From assembly GCF_900258515.1 (NCBI RefSeq), contig NZ_LT984884.1, positions 519,002 through 583,001 of the forward strand: a stretch of DNA of 64,000 nt. The letters are read 5' to 3'. The DNA comes from Lentibacillus sp. Marseille-P4043. Its GTDB lineage: Bacteria; Bacillota; Bacilli; Bacillales; Amphibacillaceae. The notes beneath the pieces are model-generated. The model was not told the DNA's origin, searched no databases, and saw nothing but the letters and a program-made list of their open reading frames with translations. The position numbers were made by a program, and so were the translations under genes. Positions 36,544 to 47,260 of this stretch are shown here, piece by piece (within the stretch, counting starts at the first letter, position 1; every line of letters starts with the position of its first letter).

Positions 36544-37179
36544 ATGGCATCTCAAGCTTTACCTGTTTCCATTCAAACAATGGCCCTCCAACAACAAGGT
36601 ACCACTATTTATTACCCACAAGTGATTGGCTTACAAAATGTACATTCACAGCAAACCATTAATCATACAATCTCTCATCTAGCCCAAACATTGATCCACC
36701 AGCAGTATCAACAGCAGTATCAACAGCAAGGCGCTAATTCATTTGCAGAAATGATCGGCTCTTATGAAATCAAGACTAATGAACGTAATATTCTTAGTCT
36801 CTCACTATCCAATTACGCAATGGCATATCATCATGCAAATGGTTTGACGATAATGAAATCATTAACGTTTGATAGCAAAACCGGAAAACAATACCAGTTG
36901 AAAGACTTATTTAAGCCTGGAAGCAATTATGTAGAAGTTCTCACAAGTATCATCCAAAAACAAATCAATGAGCGAGACATCCCGTTGTTGGATAGCCTTT
37001 CAAAGATATCACCTAACCAAGACTTTTATATTGCGGACAAATCACTTGTACTTTATTTCCAACCCATCGAAATCACACCTCACTATTTTGGATTTCCAAT
37101 GTTCCCTATTTCTGTCTTTGAACTAACCGATATCCTTGACGAAAATGGACCACTTGGCAAAATGGCAGTTAACCAATAA
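36544..37179 (+). CDS. DUF3298-domain protein (RsiV-like fold), cytosolic
   Basis: 211 residues from ATG 36544, spaced correctly from AAAAAGGA; an ATG at 36535 is too close to it. A DUF4163-like first part (YPQVIGLQNVHSQQTINHTISHLA) contains a QQYQQQ stretch; the DUF3298 part has FDSKTGKQYQLKDLFKPGSNYVEVL. In RsiV this fold binds lysozyme outside the cell, but here there is no membrane segment or signal peptide. Function unknown. Confidence 0.8.
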   Translation: MASQALPVSIQTMALQQQGTTIYYPQVIGLQNVHSQQTINHTISHLAQTLIHQQYQQQYQQQGANSFAEMIGSYEIKTNERNILSLSLSNYAMAYHHANGLTIMKSLTFDSKTGKQYQLKDLFKPGSNYVEVLTSIIQKQINERDIPLLDSLSKISPNQDFYIADKSLVLYFQPIEITPHYFGFPMFPISVFELTDILDENGPLGKMAVNQ

Positions 37180-37193
37180 TTCATGGAATATAA

Positions 37194-37209
37194 TGATATA
37201 TTGCATATA
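37194..37209 (+). promoter_or_regulatory. Shared 16-bp site upstream of the GntR gene
   Basis: TGATATATTGCATATA is present in exact reverse complement at 39378-39393, upstream of brnQ. Likely binding site of the FCD-type GntR regulator encoded here. Confidence 0.55.
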
Positions 37210-37277
37210 CCAATAAGCATTTTTCATGTATACTAATACTAAATAAACGATAAAAAATTTAGTAAGGATGAATTGTA

Positions 37278-37934
37278 ATGCCGATACCAACAGATCATTC
37301 CAAACCAATCCGCAAATCTGCCAAGGAAAACGCATTTAGCCAATTACAAAAATGGATTATAGACGGTACTTTGCAGCCTGGGGAAAAGTTGAATGACTCG
37401 GAACTTGCGGAAGCGCTCGGAGTCAGTAGAACACCAATCCGTGAATCGTTGCAACTTCTTGAGGTTGACGGTTTTGTGAAAATGTATCCCGGAAAGGCAA
37501 CACAAGTAACAGATGTGGAAAGGGAGTCCATTAATGACCTCCTTCCACCTTTAGCGGCACTGCAAGCATTATCAGCAGAACTGGCAATCCCGCATTTAAC
37601 CGATGAGGTCATCACATTACTCGAAGATACAAACAAACAATTTGCGAAGGCAATCCGTTTGGAAAATTATTTTTCAGCACTTAAAATTGATGAAGAGTTT
37701 CATCAGATCATCGTCGATACTGCCAATAACCCGTATATCCACAAAATGGTCGCTTTTTTGCAGTCACATGTCCGAAGATTGTTTTTTCATAACTCCATTA
37801 TCCTAACAGCGAAGTCGATAAAAGAACATGATACCATCATTACACTAATGAAGGATCGCAACATCACAAAAGTTTCAGCAATTATGCGGGAAAATTGGCT
37901 TCGTGCAATTGATGAGTTTCATAAATTAAGTTAA
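37278..37934 (+). CDS. GntR-family regulator, FadR/FCD type
   Basis: 218 residues. Winged helix-turn-helix (about 15-80, LNDSELAEALGVSRTPIRESLQLLEVDGFV) and an all-helical FCD ligand domain (about 90-215) with FHQIIVDTANNPYI. FCD regulators bind small carboxylates or amino-acid-related ligands, often via metal. Lies convergent with brnQ and shares an exact 16-bp site with the brnQ promoter region, so it probably represses itself and the transporter. Confidence 0.88.
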   Translation: MPIPTDHSKPIRKSAKENAFSQLQKWIIDGTLQPGEKLNDSELAEALGVSRTPIRESLQLLEVDGFVKMYPGKATQVTDVERESINDLLPPLAALQALSAELAIPHLTDEVITLLEDTNKQFAKAIRLENYFSALKIDEEFHQIIVDTANNPYIHKMVAFLQSHVRRLFFHNSIILTAKSIKEHDTIITLMKDRNITKVSAIMRENWLRAIDEFHKLS

Positions 37935-37940
37935 AAAGTT

Positions 37941-37972
37941 AAGCCGGTCTTCCCTTTTAAGGAAGCCGGCTT
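37941..37972. terminator. Bidirectional terminator between the GntR gene and brnQ
   Basis: AAGCCGGTCTTCC with GGAAGCCGGCTT (one bulged T), then TATTTT. Confidence 0.8.
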
Positions 37973-37975
37973 ATT

Positions 37976-39331
37976 TTATGCCTCAACAAGAGATAACCGT
38001 TGTACCCGGACTATTGTGCCTGTAAGTGCAATAACGATTAAGGCTGGGAAGAACCATCCAAGCCCCTGATTGTATAATGGCAGAAACTGTTCATAAAAAG
38101 AAACAATCTGTTGCAACCATCCAAAGTAATTAATTCCCAATGAATCACATAATGATTTTAATCCATCAATAACACTAATGATAAACGTAACAACCGTTGC
38201 TGACACATAAACGAATCGTGAATGGTTAAACAAAGGTGACAAAAACGTTAAAATCATTAAAACAATCGCAAGCGGGTATAGGAACATTAGAACAGGAACC
38301 GAATACGTAATAATATTTGCTAAACCGAAATTTGCAATCACAAATGTAAAGGCAGAAAAGAACCAGACAAACTTTTTATAGCTGACTTTCGGTAGTAATG
38401 TGTGAAAGTATTCAGCACAAGCCGTCACCAGCCCAATACTCGTTGTCAGACAAGCTAATGTGATAACGATTGCCAGCATCACCGACCCCAACGTTCCAAA
38501 ATAATAGGAAGCCGCACTGCTAAGAACTGGTCCACCCGTTGCAAAAAGTCCGAATGTTTCCGTGCTTGTTCCGCCCAAATAAGCAATACCCACATAAATG
38601 ACTCCAAGTAGCGTAATTGCCACTGCACCAGATCTTGCAGTTGCAGAAAGTACACCGCGTGTAGATTTAACACCCATCGAACGAATCACATTAATCACAA
38701 TAATGCCGAAAACAAGTGAAGCTAGTGCATCCATTGTGTTATATCCCTCAAGGAATCCCTGGATGAACCCTCCGCTTGCATAGGCGTCCTGAGGCGATTG
38801 AATGGACCCCATTGGCTTAACAATAACCATAGTCAGAAGAATAGCTAGAAGAACAACAATTCCAGGTGCTAATATTTTCCCAACATTGTCTACGAGTTTT
38901 GCAGGATTCAATGACAACCATATTGTTACAGCAAAAAATAGCAACGAAAATAGGAGTAACCCACCTTGTTGAAATCCATCACTCACAAATGGCGCGATTC
39001 CAACGTTATATGCAACTGTACCTGTCCGTGGTGCTGCGAATAATGGTCCAATCGTCAGGTAGAGCATTGATGTAAAAAAGATCGCATATACAGGGTGGAT
39101 TCTGCTTGCGAGTTCTTCCAAATTGCGACTCCCGGAAAACCCCATTGCTAGGATCCCAACGAATGGCAACCCGACCCCTGTAATCAAAAATCCTACCACG
39201 GCTGGCCAAATATTTGTTCCGGCATATTGCCCAAGCTGTGCTGGAAAAATAAGATTACCTGCCCCAAAAAACAATGCAAACAACATGACCCCTATCACAA
39301 AATAGGATGAAAATGGAAGTTTATCCTTCAT
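37976..39331 (-). CDS. brnQ: Branched-chain amino acid transporter, LIVCS family
   Basis: 451 residues, twelve hydrophobic segments. N-terminal FALFFGAGNLIFPAQLGQYAG is the LIVCS signature. Imports leucine, isoleucine or valine with Na+ or H+. RBS GAAGGAGCGA. Its upstream region contains two copies of an ATGCAATATAT site that also precedes the neighbouring GntR gene. Confidence 0.93.
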   Translation of the reverse strand: MKDKLPFSSYFVIGVMLFALFFGAGNLIFPAQLGQYAGTNIWPAVVGFLITGVGLPFVGILAMGFSGSRNLEELASRIHPVYAIFFTSMLYLTIGPLFAAPRTGTVAYNVGIAPFVSDGFQQGGLLLFSLLFFAVTIWLSLNPAKLVDNVGKILAPGIVVLLAILLTMVIVKPMGSIQSPQDAYASGGFIQGFLEGYNTMDALASLVFGIIVINVIRSMGVKSTRGVLSATARSGAVAITLLGVIYVGIAYLGGTSTETFGLFATGGPVLSSAASYYFGTLGSVMLAIVITLACLTTSIGLVTACAEYFHTLLPKVSYKKFVWFFSAFTFVIANFGLANIITYSVPVLMFLYPLAIVLMILTFLSPLFNHSRFVYVSATVVTFIISVIDGLKSLCDSLGINYFGWLQQIVSFYEQFLPLYNQGLGWFFPALIVIALTGTIVRVQRLSLVEA

Positions 39332-39377
39332 ACGATTCGCTCCTTCTACGATGAAAACTAGATCAACAAATATCGCT

Positions 39378-39438
39378 TATATGCAATATATCAGTTACAT
39401 TATAATACTATCTTTTTCTGTAAAATGCAATATATTGC
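39378..39438 (-). promoter_or_regulatory. Two regulator sites upstream of brnQ
   Basis: TATATGCAATATATCA (39378-39393) is the exact reverse complement of the site before the GntR gene. GCAATATATTGC (39427-39438) is a perfect 12-bp palindrome with the same core. Both lie within 110 bp of the brnQ start. Confidence 0.55.
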
Positions 39439-39577
39439 GAGAATATTATTTTTTAAAACTCTTATTATAACCCGACCTTTAACCATAAAACCGGAAATTC
39501 TTTTATTTGCTGAAAAATTGGTATATCCTATTATTAGAAAATATTATTGAGAAAGTTTGGGGGAATTTGGGGTGACA

Positions 39578-40381
39578 ATGAAAAAAACACTAACACTTGC
39601 CGGTTCTGATTCAAGCGGCGGAGCAGGTATACAAGCAGATTTAAAAACATTCCAGGAACATGGCGTTTATGGTATGACCGCCCTTACATCTATGGTTGCA
39701 ATGGATCCAAACAATGGCTGGAACCATCATGTTTTTCCAATTGACGTGGCTATTGTTGAAAAGCAATTGGATACCATTTTATCGGTTAATGTTGATGCAA
39801 TGAAAACAGGTATGCTCGGTTCGGTAGATATCATTGAACTCGGAGCAAGGAAAATTGATGAATACAATCTTGACAAATTTGTTTTAGACCCTGTTATGGT
39901 TTGTAAAGGCGAAGACGAGGTATTACAACCAGAGAATACCGATGCGATGCGCGAATTGCTTCTTCCACGGGCATTGATCACAACACCTAATCTGTTCGAG
40001 GCAGGACAGCTTGCACAAACCGGACCAATCAAAACCATTGATGGCATGAAGCAAGCAGCAATAAAAATTCACGAACTTGGTGCAAAAAATGTGGTAATCA
40101 AAGGCGGAAAGGCACTTGATCACGAAAAGGCTATTGATCTTTTTTATGACGGAAACGATTTTACCCTACTAGAGAAGGACAAGCTTGATACAACATATAA
40201 CCATGGAGCCGGCTGCACATTTGCGGCTGCTGTTACAGCAAACCTGGCAAACGGAAAACCTGTAAAACAATCGGTTGTAGCTGCAAAAGACTTTGTCACA
40301 GCCGCAATTGCTCATGGCTGGAAACTAAACGAATATGTAGGACCGGTTATGCACGGTGCTTATAACAAATTTACTGAATAA
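39578..40381 (+). CDS. pdxK: Pyridoxine/hydroxymethylpyrimidine kinase (PdxK/ThiD family)
   Basis: 267 residues from ATG 39578, behind GGGGTGAC; an in-frame TTG at 39557 is less likely. ThiD-fold ribokinase: [21 protein letters not shown] at the start, [11 protein letters not shown] in the middle, and the anion hole and catalytic segment [17 protein letters not shown] near the end. The overall pattern fits the Bacillus PdxK that phosphorylates pyridoxine, pyridoxal and pyridoxamine, rather than ThiD in a thiamine cluster; no thi genes or TPP riboswitch are near. Confidence 0.8.
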   Translation: MKKTLTLAGSDSSGGAGIQADLKTFQEHGVYGMTALTSMVAMDPNNGWNHHVFPIDVAIVEKQLDTILSVNVDAMKTGMLGSVDIIELGARKIDEYNLDKFVLDPVMVCKGEDEVLQPENTDAMRELLLPRALITTPNLFEAGQLAQTGPIKTIDGMKQAAIKIHELGAKNVVIKGGKALDHEKAIDLFYDGNDFTLLEKDKLDTTYNHGAGCTFAAAVTANLANGKPVKQSVVAAKDFVTAAIAHGWKLNEYVGPVMHGAYNKFTE

Positions 40382-40424
40382 TGAACATTAACCTCAGAGA
40401 CGGATATACGATTAAGGCATAAAA

Positions 40425-40453
40425 AGTCCCTTGTAGTTTAACTACAAGGGACT
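40425..40453. terminator. Bidirectional terminator
   Basis: AGTCCCTTGTAGT pairs perfectly with ACTACAAGGGACT over a three-base loop. Confidence 0.88.
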
Positions 40454-40491
40454 CTGTTTTCATTAAGGTTCCATTGCATCACGTTAGCAAG

Positions 40492-43233
40492 TTACTGAGA
40501 TTCTTCCAACTGGTTTTCAATGTTACTCATAATTTTACCGGCTTCCTCCCAATTTCCCTCAGACAACGCTTGTTGATAAGCATCAAATAGATCAGCTAAC
40601 TGTTGTAATGTTTCATCCGCACCTGTAATCGGCTGTGAAGGCTCATCTGACTTTTCGTCCTCGTCTCCATCATCGCCTTCTTCCGATCCACTTTGATGTT
40701 CAGGATCAATTAGATTCAACATCTTATCTAGTGCTTTGTCAAACGAAGGCTCCATGACGATATTATCTCCATAAGCCAAGATGATTCGCTTCACTTCTGG
40801 TAAGGAAGTAGCATTGGAAGATTCGATATAAACCGGTTCCACATAAAGAATCGTATCTTCTATAGGCACTGCCAGCAAGTTTCCTCGGATAACTTTTGAT
40901 CCACCTTGCGACCATAGGTTTAACTGTTTGGAAATGTCACTATCCTGGTTAATCCGGTTTTCAATTTGTTGTGGACCGTATATATTCTTTTGCTTTGGAA
41001 AACGATACACAAAAACTTCACCATAGTGATCCCCATCATTGCGGACACCCATCCAGGAAATCATATTTTGCCGCTTTTTCGGTGTGTAAGGCATCATTAA
41101 AATAAATTCTTCATCTTTTTCTTCCTGCAACTTCATCGTCATGTAATAAGGTTCCATCACAATATCTTCATTGAAGTACTTTTCAGTTGGAAACTGCCAG
41201 TAGTCCTCCCGGTTATAAAATACTTCTAGGTTCTCCATATGATAGGTTCCGTACATGGACGCTTGTGTTGTAAACAATTTTTCCGGATAACGGAAGTGTG
41301 CAAGAATATCATCCGGTATTTCTTCCGTAAATAACTTTGGAAACATGTTTTGATACGTTTGCATTAACGGATCATCAGGTTGATTCACATAAAAATTCAC
41401 TTCCCCTGTATAAGCATCAACAGCCACTTTCACAGGGTTTCTTAGATAGTTTTTATTACCTTGATAAGGCTCTGAATAAGGATAGCGCTCTGCCGTCATA
41501 TAAGCATCAATAATCCAGACAAGACTACCATCATCCCGGACAACAATATATGGATCTTTGTCATACGTGAAAAATGGTGCAATTCTTTTTACACGATCCT
41601 TAATATTTCGCGTATCAAGTAATTGGCTGTCTTTGGTAATTTGGTCCGATATAAACATCCGGAAAGACCCTTCATTTAAAGCAAATAATAGACGGTTGAT
41701 ACCTTGTAGTGGAATCCCTGAATCTGCTTCATATTGATTCTCGACATTCTCATCTCCTGACGGGTAATCAAATTCATCTACTCCGCTATTAACAATAACA
41801 TTTTGGTAATCCTCCTCCCCGAAGTAGATCTGTGGACGCGTAACATCCAACACCCCTTCTGGCGGAAGATTTTTCACCATATACTCTGGCTGACCTTGTT
41901 TTGTTACTTGATTGACATGGCTCATTGTTACCCCGTAACCATGTGTATACCTTAAGTAGCGATTAACCCATGTTTTGGCTTGATCAGGCAGGTCAACCGT
42001 ACTCAATTCTCGTGCTCCTAAAAAGACTTGTTCATAATCACCATCAATTTTATAACGATCAATATCAACATCATTAAAATTATAGTACGTACGGAATGTT
42101 TGCAACTGGTTATAAACTTCAAGCAACGGCCTTGAATCATTCACCCGTATATTTTCAATTGTTTTCTTGTTACGATCCAACATTGCTTCATCCAACGAGT
42201 AATTCCCGGGATGTTCCATTTCCTTAATACTATCCAAATCGTAAGCCTCTCTAGTTAATGCTACATTGTGTTTCAAAAAAGGCTTTTCTTTGGAAAATTC
42301 ATTTGGTGATACAAGAAAGTGCTGCACGCCGACAGATGCCAGTTGTCCAACGATCACCAATCCAATATAAATCACAACAGGAGCAACCATCGATCGTAAT
42401 TTTCCCCTAATCAATGCGACAATCATCCAAATCGTACCGATAAGTGCCACTGCTGCGAGCACATATGATTTCGGAATATTGATAACCTTATCAGTGTAAC
42501 TTAACCCGTAAACAGCACTTTCCTGAAAAATGTTTACCTGGTTTGTTAAAAGTGTTCCATAGGGCCCTAAAAGATGGTTCCCAGCTAAAAGCAAACCGAT
42601 GATTGTAAGTGTTACACCAAGATGCAATTGCGCCAGTCTACTTGACCGATACATTTTAAATGCTGAATAAGCACCTGCTTCCAGTAGTAGGAAAAAGATA
42701 CTCAACCCTAGTAATAGAAAAACGATAAATTTTAAAAATGGCAATACAAACATGTAGAACGAAATATCCAGGTTAAAGTATGGATCTGTTTGCCCAAAGG
42801 AAGCATGATGGACAAATTTCAACATTTGCTCCCAACCGATTCCTTGTGTAATCATACTACCAATTAATCCAACTAGGACTGAAACCCCCAGCATAATTAA
42901 TGTCATTTTTTTACGTGCAAACATGATTTGCGGCAACTGAACTTGATCAAAGTGACTAATATATGATCGCCGAATCCAAAAAAACGTAACATATGTACAT
43001 ACAGCAAATAAGACAAATCCAATCACACCAAGCAGAACTTTACTCCCCAAAACAGTAGTAAACACTTGTGAAAATCCAAGTGAATCCATCCAGATGTAAT
43101 CCGTAATCATTTGGTTGGATAATAAGCCTACTATCATAATTAATACAATTACTAATAAAACATACCCAAACCAGCGCAATACGTTTTTCCACTTTTTAGA
43201 CTGAGTAATGTTAAATGTTTCTTTAAAATCCAA
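40492..43233 (-). CDS. UPF0182 family large membrane protein
   Basis: 913 residues, full family length. The first ~310 residues hold seven membrane segments; the following ~520 residues form one large extracytoplasmic domain (with LEVYNQLQTFRTYYNFNDVD and VWIIDAYMTAERYPYSEPYQ), and the end is acidic (GSEEGDDGDEDEKSDE). Function unknown across bacteria. TTG start at 43233, five bases behind GGGAGGAGGG. Alone, followed by a strong terminator. Confidence 0.92.
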   Translation of the reverse strand: MDFKETFNITQSKKWKNVLRWFGYVLLVIVLIMIVGLLSNQMITDYIWMDSLGFSQVFTTVLGSKVLLGVIGFVLFAVCTYVTFFWIRRSYISHFDQVQLPQIMFARKKMTLIMLGVSVLVGLIGSMITQGIGWEQMLKFVHHASFGQTDPYFNLDISFYMFVLPFLKFIVFLLLGLSIFFLLLEAGAYSAFKMYRSSRLAQLHLGVTLTIIGLLLAGNHLLGPYGTLLTNQVNIFQESAVYGLSYTDKVINIPKSYVLAAVALIGTIWMIVALIRGKLRSMVAPVVIYIGLVIVGQLASVGVQHFLVSPNEFSKEKPFLKHNVALTREAYDLDSIKEMEHPGNYSLDEAMLDRNKKTIENIRVNDSRPLLEVYNQLQTFRTYYNFNDVDIDRYKIDGDYEQVFLGARELSTVDLPDQAKTWVNRYLRYTHGYGVTMSHVNQVTKQGQPEYMVKNLPPEGVLDVTRPQIYFGEEDYQNVIVNSGVDEFDYPSGDENVENQYEADSGIPLQGINRLLFALNEGSFRMFISDQITKDSQLLDTRNIKDRVKRIAPFFTYDKDPYIVVRDDGSLVWIIDAYMTAERYPYSEPYQGNKNYLRNPVKVAVDAYTGEVNFYVNQPDDPLMQTYQNMFPKLFTEEIPDDILAHFRYPEKLFTTQASMYGTYHMENLEVFYNREDYWQFPTEKYFNEDIVMEPYYMTMKLQEEKDEEFILMMPYTPKKRQNMISWMGVRNDGDHYGEVFVYRFPKQKNIYGPQQIENRINQDSDISKQLNLWSQGGSKVIRGNLLAVPIEDTILYVEPVYIESSNATSLPEVKRIILAYGDNIVMEPSFDKALDKMLNLIDPEHQSGSEEGDDGDEDEKSDEPSQPITGADETLQQLADLFDAYQQALSEGNWEEAGKIMSNIENQLEESQ

Positions 43234-43433
43234 TATTACCCTCCTCCCAACCTTACTTATAAGTCTATGTAACTATTCTATTCATATAGACGTACGAATG
43301 AAAAGGAAAAAGGTTTCAAATGTTTTTCATCGCCCTAAATCACGAATCCTAAAGTCGCCTGATGGAATGCATTATTTAAACTATATTGGGTAACGTAAAT
43401 GACGAAAACTATAACAGAAAGAAGATGAGACCA

Positions 43434-45038
43434 ATGGCCAACGAACAATCAAATCGCAATAGTCCTCAAACCAATATCGAGAACGATGATACACTGACAA
43501 ATAAACAAGGGCATCCTGTTACCAATAATCAAGACATCAGAACCGTTGGGAACCGAGGCCCCGCAACATTAGAGAACTATGATTTTATTGAGAAAATAAG
43601 TCACTTTGATCGAGAGCCTGTACCTGAGCGGGTTGTTCATGCGCGTGGAGCAGGTGCTCATGGTTATTTTGAAACATATGGAACGGCTGGTGATGAACCT
43701 GTTTCAAAATATACACGTGCAAAAGTGTTTCAAGAAAAAGGGAAAATGACACCTGTATTTGTTCGTTTCTCCACAGTGATCCATGGAAGGCATTCTCCAG
43801 AAACATTAAGAGACCCACGTGGATTTGCTATCAAATTTTATACAGAAGATGGCAACTGGGATTTAGTAGGGAACAACATAAAAATCTTCTTTATTCGTGA
43901 TGCGATGAAGTTTCCGGACATGATTCATGCATTTAGGCCAGATCCAGTTTCAAATATTCCAGATAGTCAGCGTTTTTTTGACTTCTGTGCTAACTCACCT
44001 GAAACCTTCCATATGGTTACATTTGTTTACTCACCATGGGGTATTCCTGCAAATTATCGTATGATGCAAGGCTCTGGAGTAAACACCTATAGATGGGTGA
44101 ATAGCGAGGGGGAAGCAGTACTTGTCAAATATCATTGGGAACCAAAACAAGGTATTAAAAACTTGACGGTTAAACAAGCAAATGAGATCCAAGCATCAAA
44201 CTTTAATCACGCAACACAGGATTTATACGATGCAATTGAGCGTGGTGATTATCCGGAATGGGAGCTTTATGTACAAATTATGAGTGATGATGACCATCCA
44301 GAATTGGATTTCGATCCGCTTGATGATACAAAGCTTTGGCCTGAGGATCAATTCCCATGGTTACCAGTTGGCAGACTAGTATTAAATAAAAACCCCGAAA
44401 ATTACTTTACAGAAGTAGAGCAAGCAGCATTTGGAACAGGAGTACTTGTAGATGGACTTGATTTTTCTGATGACAAAATGCTACAAGGTCGTACATTTTC
44501 CTATTCCGATACACAACGCTATCGTGTTGGGGCCAACTATTTACAGCTGCCAATTAATGCAGCTAAAAAACGAACGGCAACAAACCAAGAAGGCGGGCAA
44601 ATGCGTCACGAAGCAGAGCATACACCTGGGAAAAACCCTCACATTAATTATGAACCATCCATATTAGGTGGATTAAAAGAAGCTGAGCAAGTCGGTAAAG
44701 AACATACACCAAAGGTTGAAGGAAAACTTGTTCGTGAACCCATTGACAGACAAAGTAACACAAAGCAAGCTGGACAAACCTATCGCAGTTTTGAAGACTG
44801 GGAAAAAGACGAATTAATTTCAAATCTAGTTGGAGATCTCTCTCAATGTGACCAAAGAATTCAAGATAAAATGGTCGCTCTTGCGGAAGAAGCAGATGAA
44901 GAATATGGTCGTCGTTTACGGGAAGGTTTAGCAAATTCCGTTAAGGATGGATCAAGCAAAAACCCAATAGGAAATAAGGATAGTGAAAAGGCCCCTAAAC
45001 AAGCTGAACAAAAAGGGAATGATGCAAATCCATATTAG
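43434..45038 (+). CDS. katA: Heme catalase (KatA type)
   Basis: About 535 residues from ATG 43434; longer in-frame starts (43386, 43425) have poorer ribosome sites, so the start is not certain. Catalytic His lies in [14 protein letters not shown], the distal Asn in [17 protein letters not shown], and the proximal heme-ligand Tyr in [12 protein letters not shown]. Small-subunit clade with a ~60-residue charged C-terminal extension. Removes H2O2. I see no clear PerR box. Confidence 0.93.
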   Translation: MANEQSNRNSPQTNIENDDTLTNKQGHPVTNNQDIRTVGNRGPATLENYDFIEKISHFDREPVPERVVHARGAGAHGYFETYGTAGDEPVSKYTRAKVFQEKGKMTPVFVRFSTVIHGRHSPETLRDPRGFAIKFYTEDGNWDLVGNNIKIFFIRDAMKFPDMIHAFRPDPVSNIPDSQRFFDFCANSPETFHMVTFVYSPWGIPANYRMMQGSGVNTYRWVNSEGEAVLVKYHWEPKQGIKNLTVKQANEIQASNFNHATQDLYDAIERGDYPEWELYVQIMSDDDHPELDFDPLDDTKLWPEDQFPWLPVGRLVLNKNPENYFTEVEQAAFGTGVLVDGLDFSDDKMLQGRTFSYSDTQRYRVGANYLQLPINAAKKRTATNQEGGQMRHEAEHTPGKNPHINYEPSILGGLKEAEQVGKEHTPKVEGKLVREPIDRQSNTKQAGQTYRSFEDWEKDELISNLVGDLSQCDQRIQDKMVALAEEADEEYGRRLREGLANSVKDGSSKNPIGNKDSEKAPKQAEQKGNDANPY

Positions 45039-45050
45039 TTGATTTAGCTG

Positions 45051-45077
45051 AGCCTATTTTCACATTAGGAATAGGCT
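45051..45077 (+). terminator. Possible terminator of katA
   Basis: AGCCTATT (45051-45058) pairs with AATAGGCT (45070-45077); no strong T-run follows. Confidence 0.45.
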
Positions 45078-45273
45078 TGGCTTAATCATTCAATTACATG
45101 AACAATTAATTAACACAAATAACATTTAATCAAGAATCATATTCACCATAGATCCTATATCGTTAGTCAATATGATACAAGTACTAAGGATATTCTGTTT
45201 CTACATGTAACTATGGTGAATTGGTTCTTCTTTTTTCAGAATTGGATTTTACTCGGATCAAGATCAAACGCAG

Positions 45274-45939
45274 TTATTCACTTTTAGCGGTTGCTTTTTT
45301 AGCAGCTTTTTCTTTTGCATCTGTTCCGGACTTAGACGTACTTTTATTTGCTGTCGTTTTACTTGATTCTGCTTTACTACTGCTATTAGATTGTGTCTTT
45401 TTCTTTGAAGTAGACGATGTTTGCTTTGTGGAAGCGGACTTGCTTTTCGTACTTTTTTTACTGTTCGTTTCTTTTGTATTTGCAGCTTCTATTTTTTTCT
45501 TGCTTGTTTTTGCCTTTTCTTCTTTTGGCTCTTTATTTTGTTGTACTTTTTCTTCTTTTATTTCCTTCTCAGCGGTGTCATTTTTCTTTGATTTTTCCAT
45601 TTTATCTGACTGCGATTGGGCATCTTGCTTATTATCCACTTTTTCACTTTTCTCTACCTTATCTATACTATTACTATCAACTTGTTTTGATTTATTAGAT
45701 ACCTCGGTCTTAATTTCAGTAATTTGAGCTTTTGTAGTATCGCCAAGTTCTTTTGTTTTGTCGACAGTTTTACTTCTTACAGTATCCGCTTGGAATCTAA
45801 TGTCACCACGTAATTCTTTGCCAGGTTTAGGAGCAAAAAGCAATGCTGTAGCTACACCTAACATACTACCAACAATTGTTCCTGTTACAATACCTTTACC
45901 TGTTACTTGTTTTTTGTTTTGTTTCTTTTTCTCTGCCAT
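45274..45939 (-). CDS. YtxH-domain protein with long lysine/serine-rich tail
   Basis: 221 residues from ATG 45939 (TAGGAGGCAAAC upstream); the longer frame to 46035 lacks a start signal. The YtxH domain comes first: a glycine-rich membrane helix GIVTGTIVGSMLGVATALLFAPKPGKELR. After a helical stretch, the last ~150 residues are low-complexity, rich in Lys, Ser, Thr and Glu (KTSKKKIEAANTKETNSKK and similar). YtxH-like proteins are general-stress linked; the tail could bind nucleic acid or wall polymers, which is a guess. Confidence 0.8.
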   Translation of the reverse strand: MAEKKKQNKKQVTGKGIVTGTIVGSMLGVATALLFAPKPGKELRGDIRFQADTVRSKTVDKTKELGDTTKAQITEIKTEVSNKSKQVDSNSIDKVEKSEKVDNKQDAQSQSDKMEKSKKNDTAEKEIKEEKVQQNKEPKEEKAKTSKKKIEAANTKETNSKKSTKSKSASTKQTSSTSKKKTQSNSSSKAESSKTTANKSTSKSGTDAKEKAAKKATAKSE

Positions 45940-46168
45940 ATATGTTTGCCTCCTAAATTTTATCCTTATAATAGGCCCATAACCTATAATACTAAAAAAT
46001 ATGGAATATGAACATCCTATAACGTTTCGTACCATGCATTTAAATTTATTCGGAAAATAGTCTAATTTTATGGGAAACCATTAAAATTCATTTAATTGCT
46101 ATCCCTCATGCAATATAGGAAAATTGTAGACAGCACTTTTGTATTTTTAACCTAAAGGGGTTTTTGTA

Positions 46169-47167
46169 ATGTTTTCTTTAAATATTCTTGATTATTCACC
46201 CGTTGATGAAGGGTCAGATGCACGTGAAGCATTGCTACAAACAACAGAATTGGCAAAACGAGCTGATCAGCTTGGCTACAGACGTTTTTGGGTGTCGGAA
46301 CATCACAATGTATTGTCAGTTGCAAACAGCAGTCCAGAAATGCTGATGATGCATTTAGCTACTTCTACCAGTACTATTCGTATCGGATCAGGAGGGGTTA
46401 TGTTACCACATTACAGTTCCTATAAGGTTGCAGAGAATTTTCGAATGTTAGAGGCACTTCATCCGAATCGAATTGACTTAGGTGTAGGTCGGTCGCCTAG
46501 TTATCAAATTGTAAATAAAGCGTTGAATGAAGAAAAAGGGACCCGGCAATCCTATGAACAAAAAGTTAAGGATTTACAAAAATACCTTACAGATAATACC
46601 TTGGAAGACCATCGCTTCCGTAAGTTGATGGCAACTCCGAAAACAAAAACAAGTCCAGAAATATGGATGCTCGGAACTAGCAGCCGAAGTGGGGTAATTG
46701 CTGCAGAAAACGGATCCGCTTATGTTTTTGGACACTTTGCTAACCCATCTGAAAAAGGTATTGAGGCAGTTACCAATTATCGAAAACACTTTAAACCTTC
46801 GTCTTTACTCGAAATTCCTAATACCATGATAGCCCTATTTGCTGTGGTTGCCGATACAGAGGAAGAAGCAGAGGAAATAGCTAAAGCTTTTGATTTATGG
46901 CTATTATTTGTTGAATCGAACAATCCCCCTGCCTATTATCCTTCAATTGAAACTGCAAAACGCAGAGGCTTTAGTTCTGTTGAGCAAGAAAAGGTAAGCG
47001 AAAATCGGAAACGCATGATCATTGGAACTCCCCAACAAGTAAAAGAAGAGATTGAAAAGGTTGCTAATTGGTTTCAGGCGGATGAAGTCATGATCATACC
47101 AAACGTTTCAGGATTTCAAAACCGGTTAAGAGGCATCGAATTACTCGCAGAAGCATTCCAGTTATGA
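46169..47167 (+). CDS. LLM-class flavin-dependent oxidoreductase (luciferase-like)
   Basis: 332 residues. Bacterial-luciferase TIM barrel: RADQLGYRRFWVSEHHNV at the N-terminus, IRIGSGGVMLPHYSSYKVAE, and IDLGVGRSPS at the FMN phosphate site. Belongs to the YhbW/YceB-like group; substrate unknown. RBS CTAAAGGGG. Monocistronic. Confidence 0.88.
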   Translation: MFSLNILDYSPVDEGSDAREALLQTTELAKRADQLGYRRFWVSEHHNVLSVANSSPEMLMMHLATSTSTIRIGSGGVMLPHYSSYKVAENFRMLEALHPNRIDLGVGRSPSYQIVNKALNEEKGTRQSYEQKVKDLQKYLTDNTLEDHRFRKLMATPKTKTSPEIWMLGTSSRSGVIAAENGSAYVFGHFANPSEKGIEAVTNYRKHFKPSSLLEIPNTMIALFAVVADTEEEAEEIAKAFDLWLLFVESNNPPAYYPSIETAKRRGFSSVEQEKVSENRKRMIIGTPQQVKEEIEKVANWFQADEVMIIPNVSGFQNRLRGIELLAEAFQL

Positions 47168-47260
47168 TTATCTGACATAAAGATCCATATAGTTTCGACT
47201 TTCCCGTTCAATAGCATAAAAAACACTGCGGTACACAAGCTATTTTACGAGGTGATAATA

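Noticed and set aside
45221..45727. 168-codon Phe/Leu-rich plus-strand ORF
   Set aside because: Antisense of the Lys/Ser-rich tail of the YtxH gene; its composition is a mirror effect.
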